64,000 nucleotides of DNA from Phoronis australis. Taxonomy: Eukaryota; Phoronida; Phoronidae. This document shows, in pieces, positions 14,601-26,600 of the stretch (positions within the stretch are counted from its first letter, which is position 1; the number at the start of each line of letters is the position of its first letter). The translations under genes were made by a program, and so were the position numbers. The notes beneath the pieces are model-generated. The model was not told the origin of the DNA, searched no databases, and saw only the letters and a list, made by a program, of their open reading frames with translations. The stretch lies in the NCBI GenBank assembly GCA_002633005.1, contig NMRA01000595.1, forward strand, positions 173,367-237,366, in the 5' to 3' direction.

Positions 14601-17600
14601 GAATGGCGTCAGCTGTTTTTCTTTATTTTGCTATTTTCGTATATTCCTTGTTCATTTTGGGGCGCTTATGTCTAAACCAGTCACTCTAACACTTGTCGTT
14701 AGCCGCATAAGTAGGGTCATTTTTATCTACAACCCGGGAGCCACTACACTCAGGCTACTAATAAACACTATCCATGTAACTGCGCCAAGTTTTCGAAAGC
14801 GCATCACTGTAACACTAGTGGGATACTTCTGCCCGTTTAGGCGTATAACTCATCTCAGCTTACCAGTAGTGTCTCACTTATTGTAACACAAGATTTTTAA
14901 TTAACGATTCCAAACTCTTGTAAATTTTCATTTTCTTGACCTATATTCCACGCGAAAGTGCCTAACCTACCTCCTAAAATCTCGTCACCGAAGCACAGTG
15001 GGATTCCACTACCCCCAACTCAGTTGGAGTGCTCATTGACCCAGAGTTCATGGTAATGGGCCAGCCTGTGGTTTCACTCTCACGTCATTACATAATAACT
15101 TGTTGCATGGTGCTGATGACCTTGTGCCACCAATGGAACTGTTTAGACTAAACTTTCACGACGCCTGAACCCTAGGCTCAATTGCATTTACTGACTAGAT
15201 GTGCCCATCTTTTCCTGACATCGCCGGCACAAATGTTATTTGTCCTTTTGCTTCGCTCTAGTTATTCGTTGAACATATTGATACAGTGCTAGGCCTTTTT
15301 ACTGGCAAACATATTTTGTAGACCAGGTTACTTCATGATTTGTGTACTCGGTGTTGTCTATTTCATATGACTTTTTGCGTTATCATTATTTCTGAGACCC
15401 TGTTGCCGCCTTCTCGTATGGTTGTGTTGGATTTTTCTAGATATTTTATTTTTCTTAGCCACATAGTAGACATGCAAGTTTTCGTATGAAGGTCTTCTTG
15501 TGGCACATAGCTTAATCCACAGTAGTTGTGTAGCTACCTAGCAGCCCTACTATGTAACAAAATACGTTTTACTTTCAATAAAATACTTCAAAACTGCCAA
15601 CCTCGTGTCTTTTTATTGTGATTGAAACTCGCATTCCACATCACTTTGATTTTACCCGGTACATTTATATCCAAGTTTGCCTGCCCGTTAATGGTTTATC
15701 TCTCCATGCTATACTTCGTTTCGATACCTTCCCCTGCAGGTTACAAGTTGATGGTTTACTTTCTGCTTCTGGGGATGAACCATTCGAAACCTTGCTAAAT
15801 GGTATCTCCAAACCAGCCCATGGAACTCACCTGAAATGGAAACCATGCTACCGCCGTTGTTCGTTAGTCTAAACGGGCTTGTTTTTCAATATCATGTCAT
15901 AGAAATTTAACGTTTTAATTACTGATTTTTATCACACTGTCGGTTTTCATCTTAAAAGCAGAGTCAAATAAAAAGCACTTTTTGAATACTGATTTTAGGT
16001 CTGTTCATGAATCTTTATATGAAATCACATCTACCATTCTGATGGCGCCTCACCATTCCGCACCATCACTTCTTTCCTAACTTTAACAAAACATAAACAA
16101 AAACAATTAATAAATACAAACAATAACATCCAAAAAAAAATTAACAATCTTTCTGTTTTCAGAAAACATGTCCATTTTCTGAGTACAATGTTGCAGCGAG
16201 TTTCCCTAACAGCACAATCATGCTTCTGTCAGAGGTTACTACCCAGCCATTGTTACACCGCCCACCTTTTCTGGTTCCCAAGTTAATCGTGTCACTGCAA
16301 TACCAACAGTTGCGCATAATCTCTTGACCTGAGCACATAGGAACCTGAACGTCAGTTATCTTCAGCTGAGCTTCCCTAGCTCTTACACGGTGCATTAGAT
16401 TCGTACTACTCGGGGGGGGTGCTCTAAACTTGGGTATTAAAGTGTGCCCTAAACCGGCTGAATTTCGCCAGGATTTGCTGCGATTCGAGTGAGTGTGAGT
16501 TGGGTTTTGGGGGCGGCTTGGACCCGGGGAAGGCCCGGTCGGGAGCGTTGGGTGGCCCTGTATCATGTGATGCTCGGGTGGGAACAATACAGGTTCTCCA
16601 GGTTTGTTTGTGCCTGCACTGTTATGTAATGCAATCTCTTGTAGTAAAGGCATAGGATTGTCTGGTAAGTGGGTGTGGTATGGTGTCAGTAGAGGTGCCT
16701 GTAATGTACAGCAACCACAACTCCGGCTCTATCGTAAACCAGGGTGTGGCTGGGTTTCGAGCTCTGCGGGAGCGGTACTGCTCATCGTTAGGTATCTGTC
16801 CTCGTGGGCTGTGCCCCAAGTCGAACGCCGCGCCTGCACTCCGGAAGGGGGGATGAGCTTCAATGATTATGGAGGCAAATCCGGGAATAGCATCGGTCCC
16901 TTTCTCATTGCTTCCGACTATACCTTTTTCCCCCAACTCTGCCACTCCTCTACCAGGGTCACAGCCCCCACGCGGGTTGTGGCGGTGGACAGGATTGTTC
17001 ATCCATAAACAACCCTGCCCATGTGGCACATACTGAGCCACANNNNNNNNNNNNNNNNNNNNNNNNNNNNNNNNNNNNNNNNNNNNNNNNNNNNNNNNNN
17101 NNNNNNNNNNNNNNNNNNNNNNNNNNNNNNNNNNNNNNNNNNNNNNNNNNNNNNNNNNNNNNNNNNNNNNNNNNNNNNNNNNNNNNNNNNNNNNNNNNNN
17201 NNNNNNNNNNNNNNNNNNNNNNNATACTGAGCCACAACACCACGTTCCTTACAATATCCTTTTTATCACTCCGGCTGGTCTGCTCACTCAGCTTGTCCGG
17301 AACCCTGCTTTGCAGGTTGTTATAGCCCAGTTGGCTGTTTGGTGTACCCACTTGGTACTTTATATGATATTTGCCCATTTGGCAGTTTGTACCCACTTGG
17401 TACTTGTTATTGAATTTGCCGTTTTGCTCGACCCAGTTGGTAGGCAATCGGCCAATACCCATTTGGTATTATGTACCCATTTGGTACTACGCTAACCTGT
17501 GCCACTTAGCATCCGATACTCAGTTGTACTTTGGGTATCGGAAATGTGTGTGTGTTATGTCTTGTAATTAAGGAACCCGTCTGGTTCCTTCTGTCAAATA

Positions 17601-20600
17601 GTTATTTGTAGAGCTGTGACCCTGAAATTCCCAATACAACTTAAAATATACATTATTCTTGTTGTTTTATTTGTTCCCAATAATAGGATGGCCAAGATGC
17701 TTAACGATGAATAATCCTTTGTCATCTGCGTTGATTGTAGCTCAAAACGCGATGGTTATACGCTGCGTAGTTTGAAACCTCTTTTACCTTTACCCATGGT
17801 CATAGTGGTACATGTAGGAAGCGAGCGACACCGTGGTGAGCGCCCTGTATTCATGAAGAAGTCTAACGGGGAGGGGGTAAATTACATGTACATTGTAAAC
17901 TGTATGTCATCAGCGGAGGGGTGTTTAAGGTGGATATTGTGAAAGAGCGCTGCACTAAACTACCTCCATTACGATCTGCATTCTATGACACCAAAATGTC
18001 TACCAATGAAAAATGTCGGCAACAAGCAAGCAAGTAGGCATCCAGGACATGCTTTTTCGTAGATTTTTCGTGCATCTCTTTGGCCAAATAACACCTTTCA
18101 AAATATTTGCAAAAGACCGCCCGGTACACGAAATGTAGAAAAGGTACAAATTGATTTCTGCTATGAGGAATCATTTGTTACGCTGCTTAAAGATTGTATT
18201 TACAGTGTACATTGTTTTGAGTTAAACAGACTTTGCAATCTACTGCATTGCAGTTAGATTAAATTGAAATTATAACAAAAATGTGAGGGACAAAAATAGT
18301 CACTAAACATGTGTATAGACCACGTAACAGCACCACATTTTTATGGAAACTTTTCTTTCTAACATTTTATTAAATATCGCACCGTAAACCTTCGCGCACA
18401 TAGAAGCGATGAATAATGCACATCCCTGGTTCATATTCAAATCACTAAATGTATAACCATGACTCAAATTTCAGGAACATGTCTAATGGAGACGTTACAG
18501 CAAAACCCTAGTCTCCCACAAATTATAATACACGTTTCAGTACTTAGTGTATGCAGTAACTTTTGTGTTTTAATTCAAAAGTGGTTCGATTATCTCATCA
18601 TCCTGCTTTGCTCCATTGTCCAACAATAACTCCACCATCTTGACGTCACCTCTTTCAATTGACAAGTGTAGAGGGGAATCAATGAGCCACTGTGAATTAA
18701 AATAGTACCTATGCTTACTGATCGGACATTGTACGTAAATTTACAACTGTTCCTATGCCAAGTGTATCAATACCCGTTTTATGATACAATGGGCTGAATT
18801 TCAACCAATATTCAACGTCTGCTTTGTAAACCTCACACAACATACATGACGCGTTAACAAATTGAAAAATAAGTGACGGTAAATATCACAAAGACAGCTG
18901 TTGACAGTAAATACAAACATCAATCTTTCGAAAATTCAATACATTATGTCTTCGTACTCAAGTCACTCCTGACCGACACATATAAAGGGCAGAGAGTCTT
19001 CAAAAAAACATTTTCGCCTTATTTTCACCGTCGACGGCATTTTTCCATTGTACAGCGTCTTTTTGGTGAAACATTCCATGACCGTACCTGTACATGTATC
19101 TAGAATATTCCACTGACATATCCTACGTCGTTGTGAGTATTTGCACCGCCGTGACAATTTATGCTTGCACTATACAGTGCAATAACTCTACTTGGTAAAA
19201 AACCGGTTATTAAGAAAACCCTCTATTAAAATTGTGCAATCTTTCTAAAAAACACTTCGCAACACAATTTCAGACATCATTTGAACTAAACACGTACTAT
19301 TCATTGATAAACCATCGTTTATGTAAAAAGAAACTCAAGTTCTCTCAATGATCGATGACACACATGTAGTATAGTTTGGCTTAAATAATGTATGACTTAG
19401 CATTGTTCGGTAGAATCAAAACACTGAATTCCCCACGCGAATAGTGTTCGTCGTCAGTCAAATTTTTGACATTATCATCCAATAGGTGTAAAGCCTTACT
19501 CAATAAGCATAATTATTATAAAAATTCACGGGACGGTGCAAATATTTTTGTTTGGCAAACATTTCGAAAATGATATTGCAGATCGATCTTCTTTATTACC
19601 TTATTAGGGTCTGCTCCTTGCTCTAACAGCAGCTGCACCATTTTGAGGTTGCCGATAGACACTGCATACTCCAGTACGCTGGTTTCTAACAGCCGAGTAA
19701 CCTGAAGAATCAATAACAAAACACAACTACAAAAGTTTAAGGACATGCAATGCAAATATACCAGCGTAGTAAAAAGGTAATGAAAAAGTACAAAGGAAAT
19801 TTATTTATAATTCAATCGCAACGTTTTACATCAACAAACAATTATTGCAGTTTAACATGCAAATAAACTCGAAATGCACAACTTGCAGGCCTAAATGAAC
19901 TGGAAATCCTTACCCTGCCTACATTTGTCTTGAAAGAGATGAACAGGGAAAAAACAAAAGCATCAAAAGCGTTGGCTTTCTGCTGTACCGGCGTGCTTTG
20001 CACTCCTGAATAACACACACCTTTTTGTTTGATTGCATTGTGTGCATACTCAGTTGCTAGGTTACCATCACGTCCACAGGTTTGTTTAGTGCCTTTTTTC
20101 ATCCACCAGTCCTTATATGGCGATTGATACAGATAATTTTGTTTTACATGGATTCTGACAGTGTTGTAATTAATGAAAGCGATGAGCGACAGACGACGTT
20201 TGCGGAAACAGACACGTAAGGTATTTTGATCTATAGTTTTTAATCATCATAGTACTCAAAAAGTGCCCATCTATCATATGGTGACAAAACGCCCCAGTGG
20301 CAACAATCGAAGGTAGACATAACATACTGAACTACGCGTTTGTCCGCTGAAATACGCGCAAAACTATTACAAGCAAGCAGCCGCTTACACAACGGAGGTG
20401 GGGTGGCCCGGGACCACGGCCCAGGGCATCCATATTAGGAAGTATCCAATCGATAAATAAGCTTTTGTAAATTGTGATTCATTTTTAGTTAACGTGAATA
20501 AAGTTTCTTTTTTATGTTTCATTTTTTGCTGGTGTTAGTACTTAAGGGTTCATGCATTTGAGTAGAGAAGGCCGCCCAATAAAAAATCGCCCTGGGCATC

Positions 20601-23600
20601 ACCAAACCTCTGCACGCTATTGCTAGGATCAACTCTCAAACGTTGCCGTTGGCATCCACTAATTGGTTGAGGAAGTGGATGAGGTCTTCGTAGTTTGACG
20701 TAAACTCTTCAGCAATAACGGATTAAATATTACATCTTCTATTTCGTGTTGTAAAGACCCGTTTGTATTTTGGGCGGCGCAGCATAGGAGACTGGGAGGG
20801 GAGGGGACGGCGCCAGAGCCAACACTTTTTCAGTGCTGCACCACCCATGGTATATGGGGGTTATAGCCTAACACTTCTTTCAAAGCTGCGCCGCCCATGT
20901 TGTATCAAGAATATTCGACTGACAACTCGCGTACTTCCTTGTGACAATTTGGGCATGCACTATACATGTATATTACAATAACTCTATTTGGTCCAAATCG
21001 GTTGTTAAGAAAACCACTGTTTTTAATCACTTTTCCAAAGTGCAACCCTTCTAAAAAGCCCTTCGCAACACAAATTTAGACATCATAAACTTGGCGAGAC
21101 ATTACGAAATCTATACTACCTTTTTGAAATCCTTAAAAAGTCAAGTAAACACCAAGGCTTCTATACTGCAGCCAACTTAAAAATGACAAAAACAGTGGCA
21201 GCGTACACAACACCTGATGTACCGGCAGTCGACGTTGCCATACGAGGTTAGATGCAGATACATGTAGGTCGAGCCCAACATCTGTGAATTAATAGGATGG
21301 CCAAGATGCTTAACGTTGAATAATCCCGTGTCATCTGCGTTGATTGTAGCTCAAAATGCTATGGTTATACGCTGCGTAGTTTGAAACCTCTTTTACCTTT
21401 ACCCATGGTCAAAGTGGTACATGTAGGAAGCGAGCGACACCGTGGTGAGCGCACTGTATTCATGAAGAAGTCTAACGGGGAGGGGGTAAATTACATGTAC
21501 ATTGTACACTGTATGTCATCTGCGGAGGGGTGTTTAAGGTGGATATTGTGAAAGATCGCTGCACTAAACTACCTCCATTACGATATGCATTCTATGACAC
21601 CAAAATGTCTATCAATGAAAAATGTCGGCAATAAGCAAACAAGTAGGCATCCAGGACATGCTTTTTCGTAGATTTTTCGAATCAACGTCCAAACGTGCAT
21701 CTCTTTGGCCAAATAACACCTTTCAAAACATTTGCAAAAGACCGGCCGGTACACGAAATGTAGAAAAGGTACAAATTGATTTCTGCTATGAGGAATCATT
21801 TGTTACACTGCTTAAAGATTGTATTTACAGTGTACATTGTTTTGAGTTAAACAGACTTTGCAATCTACTGCATAGCAGTTAGATTAAATTGAAATTATAA
21901 CAAAAATGTGAGGGACAAAAATAGTCACTAAACATGTGTATAGACCACGTAACAGCACCACATTTTTATGGAAATTTTTCTTTCTAACATTTTATTAAAT
22001 ATCGCACTGTAAACCTTCGCGCACATAGAAGCGATGAATAATACACATCCCTGTTTTATATTCGAATCACTAAATGTATAACCACGAATTTCAGGAACAT
22101 ATCTAATGGAGACGTGACAGCAAAACCCTAGTCTCCCACAAATTATACTACATGTTTCAGTACTTTGTGTATGTTGTGTTTTAATTCAAAAGTGGTTCGA
22201 TTACCTTATCATCCACCTTTGCTCCATTGTCCAACAATAACTCCACCATCTTGACGTCATCTCTTCGAATTGACCAGTGTAGAGGGGAATTATTGAGCCA
22301 CTGTGAATTAAAATAGTACCTATGCTTACTGATCGGCCATTGTACGTAAATTTACAACTGTTCCTATGCCAAGTGTATCAATACCCGTTTTAAGATACAA
22401 GGGCTGAATTTCAACCAATTTTCAACGTCTGCTTTGTAAACCTCACACAACATACATGACGCGTTAACAAATTGACAAATACGTGATGGTAAATATCACG
22501 AAGACAGCTGTTGACAGTAAATACAAACATCAATCTTTCGAAAATTCAATATATTACGTCTTCGTACTCAAGTCACTCTTGACTGACACATATAAAGGGC
22601 AGAGAGTCTTCAGAAAAACACTTTCGTCTTATTTTCACTTTCGACGGTATTTTTCCATTGTACAGCGTCTTTTTGGTGAAACATTTCATGACCGTACATG
22701 TATCTAGAATATTCCCCTGACATATCTTACGTCGTTGTGAATATTTGCCCCGCGGTGACAATTTAGGCCTGCACTATACAGTGCAATAACTCTATTTGGT
22801 CCAAAAACGGTTATTAAGAAAACCCTCTATTAAAAATGTGCAATCTTTCTAAAAAACACTTCGCAACACAATTTCAGACATCATTTGAACTAAACACGTA
22901 CTATTCATTGATAAACCATCGTTTATGTAAAAAGAAACTCAAGTTGTCTCAATGATAAATGACACACATGTAGTATAGTTTGGCTTAATTAATGAATGAC
23001 TTAGCATTGTTCGGTAGAATCAAAACACTTAATACCCCACACGGATAGTGTTCGTCGCCAGTCAAATTTTTGACATTATCATCCAATAGGTGTAAAGCCT
23101 TACTCAATAAGCATAATTATTATAAAAATTCACGGGACGGCGCAAATATTTTTGTTTGGCAAACATTTCGAAAATGATATTGCCGATCGATCTTCCTTAT
23201 TACCTTATTAGGGTCTGCTCCATGCTCTATCAGCAGCTGCACCATTTCGCGGTTGCCTGTTACCACTGTATACTCCAGTGCGCGGAGTCCTAACCGTCGA
23301 ATAACCTGAAGAATCAATAACAAAACACAACTACAAAGTGTAAGGACATGCAATGCAAATAAACCAGCGTAGTGAAAAGGTAATAAAAAATACAAAGGAA
23401 ATTTATTGATAATTCAATTGCAACGTTTTACAACAACAAACAATTGCAGCTTAAAATGCAAATAAACTCGAAATGCACAACTTGCAGGCCTAAATGAACT
23501 GGAAATCCTTACCCTGCCTACATTTGTCTTGAAAGAGATGAACAGGGAAAAAACAAAAGCATCAAAAGCGTTGGCTTTCTGCTGTACCGGCGTGCTTTGC

Positions 23601-26600
23601 ACTCCTAAATAACACACACCTTTCTGTTTGATTGCATTGTGTGTATACTCAGTTGCTAGGTTACCATCACGTCCACAGGTTTGTTTAGTGCCTTTTTTCA
23701 TCCACCAGTCCTTATATGGCGATTGATACAGATAATTTTGTTTTATATGGATTCTGAAAGTGTTGTTATAAATGAAAGCGATGTGCGACAGACGACGTTT
23801 GCGTAAACAAACACGTAATGTACTATTTTGATCTATAGTTTTTAATCATCATAGTACTCAAAAAGTGCCCATCTATCATATGATGACAAAACGCCCCAGT
23901 GGCAACAATCGAAGGTAGACATAACGTACTGAACTACGCGTTTGTCCGCTGAAATACGCGCAAAACTATTACAAGCAAGCAGCCGCTTATAGAACGGAGG
24001 TGGGGTGGCACAGGACCACGGCCCAGGGCATCCATATTAGGAAGTATCCAATCGATAAATAAGCTTTTGTAAGTTGTGATTCATTTTTAGTTAACGTGTA
24101 TAAAGTTTCTTTTTTATGTTTCATTTTTTGCTTGTGTTAGTACTTATGGGTGCATGCATTTGAGTAGAGAAGGCCGCCCAATAAAAAATCGGCCTGGGCA
24201 TCACCAAACCTCTGCACGCTATTGCTAGGATCAACTCTCAAACGTTGCCGTTGGCATCCACTAATTGTTTGAGGAAGTGGATGAGGTCTTCGTAGTTTGA
24301 CGTAAACTCTTCAACAATAACGGATTAAATATTACATCTTCTATTTCGTGTTGTAAAGACCCGTTTGTATTTTGGGCGGCGCGTCATCGGAGACTGGGAG
24401 GGGAGGAGACGGCGCCAGAGCCAACACTTTTTCAGTGCTGCACCACCCATGGTATATGGGGGGCTGGGAGTTATAGCCCAACTCTTTTTTCAAAGCGGCG
24501 CGTCTCAAGTTGTATCAAGAATATTCGACTGACAACTCACTCGAGACCTTGTGGCAATTTGGGCATGCACTTGTATACTGTATTACAATAATTCTATTTG
24601 GTCGAAATCGGTTGTTAAGAAAACCACTGTTTTTAATCACTTTTCAAAAGTGCAACCCTTCTAAAAAGCCCTTCGCAACACAAATTTAGACATCATAAAC
24701 TTGGCGAGACATTACGAAATCTATACTACTTTTTTGAAATCCTTAAAAAGTCAAGCAAACACCAAGGCTTCTATACTGCAGCCAACTTATAAATGATAAA
24801 AACAGTGGCAGCGTACACAACACCTGATGTACCGGCAGTCGACGTTGCCATCCGAGGTTAGATGCAGATACATGTAGGTCGAGCCCAACATCTGTGAGTT
24901 AATAAGATGGCCAAGATGCTTAACGATGAATAATCCTTTGTCATCTGCGTTGATTGTAGCTCAAAACGCGATGACAAAAACTATTTGATATTCATTAAAT
25001 AAAACAACAAACCAGATTTTCTTTAAGAATGACGATGTTCTTAGCAACATCCTAACTGAATATTGGAGGACATTGCTAAGGATTTGAATGAGTGACAAGC
25101 TAAAGCTTTGCTAGCGCAAAATTTTTCTTTTTGGAACGTGTCCTTAATTATTTCGGCAATTCATGCATCAGTGAAAGGTTCAACCTTTTACGTCAACTTT
25201 TGATCTAAACGAAATAGAAAAACGACTAATCCGAAAGGGAGAGGCGAAATTAATAAAGATTCATTACGATCCAAACTGGTATTGTGCTGCTGCGGGAAAG
25301 AATTGGTATCAAACAGGAAAATGGGAACACGCAAACTGGGCTGAGTTTCGTAGATGCAAGAATCTCTCGAAGGAAACGAGTGTCATCACATGCTTCAAGT
25401 GTAAAACGTAGCGATATTTTGCGAAGTCTTCCATGATCTTCAAAATGCTATTTCTCTAAGTTCACGCTTCTACGGACCGCAAAACACACGTGATACAACT
25501 GGCTTAGACAGGAGTGTTCAACAGCGGGACTACTTATAAATAATATTAGGAAACAATTTCGATAAAACGGCATTGTTTTAAAGAGTAATAAATAATGGAC
25601 AGGATTTCTAAATAACGCTACACAGCTGATAGGGAATAATGAGAGAAGCAATCAACAAAGCTCTTACTAGTCAATAAGACTCCTTCAAAAATCACGTGAT
25701 TGCTGCAACTCTAGATATGTAGTGTGAATAAGAAGCTGTGGCCGAACAAACTTTTGTCGTGACCTGTGTCACGTGAATCTAACTATTTAAAAATGATCTG
25801 ATTATAAGAGAAAAAATTCGTATGTGGTTATAGGTCACCGACTTTGGAACTGCATGTGATATCGGATTTCATATTATCATCCATTGGCCCGTTCAATTGT
25901 TTGCAAAGTTGAAATTCACTTCTCCAAATGTTTAGGTAGCTTTTGAACTCTGCTAGTTAAAATAAACAGCTGCTGATTGGCTAGAGGGTCCCAAGTGATT
26001 CAAAGGTGATGCACGTGAAGTTAATCGCTACACTTACTTTTGCCATGAATATAATAAAAGATTCGGCTTGTTGTCTTACATTCTTGTGTCTGATTGCGTG
26101 AATCAGTTCTAATTCAGATCCATTCAATCTTTCTTTGTTCAGTGTTGTCGCAGTTTCGCAATAAGGGCCAATTCGCTAATCAGTTTACAGGCCTGCTCTG
26201 TTTAAGTGAATAATTTATGCTAAATTATTGCCGACGCCATCTGCTAAGCCCAATATATTTAAAATAATAAAAATCCATTCATTGAAGAATTAAAGAATTT
26301 TGATGAAAGACAACAATTCCTTTCTTTATGAGTACTGCTGTTTTAATAATACATCATTTGAACTAAACAAATATTTATTGATAAATCTTCATTTATGTTT
26401 AAAGAAACCCAAGTATGATGACTGAAGTTGTCTCAAAGACAAATGACACACATGTAGTATAATTTGGCTTAAATAATGAATGACTTAGCATTGTTCGTTA
26501 GAATCAAAACACTTAATACCCCACACGAATAGTGCTCGTCGTCAGTCAAATTTTTGACATTATCATCCAAAATGTGTAAAGCCTAACTGAATAAGTATAA

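Larger units (their letters stand above)
17682..21290. repeat. Tandem segmental duplication, unit 1
   Basis: This is the first of five head-to-tail units that begin AATARGATGGCCAAGATGC. It contains exon B (dead donor), exon A, a conserved open stretch at 19842-20102 (minus) and two truncated copies of a dispersed repeat (about 19016-19285 and 20890-21245). It aligns to unit 2 throughout, with only scattered substitutions and small indels (for example a 15-base indel near 21680). Confidence 0.88.
21291..24900. repeat. Tandem segmental duplication, unit 2
   Basis: The unit has the same layout as unit 1, with exon B (intact donor) at 22205-22300 and exon A at 23204-23305. It is the only unit with a complete A+B ankyrin pair. 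Confidence 0.88.

Noticed and set aside
16159-17041. Overlapping Pro-rich frames on minus in a GC-richer block
   Set aside because: Two frames are open at once and neither has a recognisable domain; GC-rich low-stop DNA explains them.
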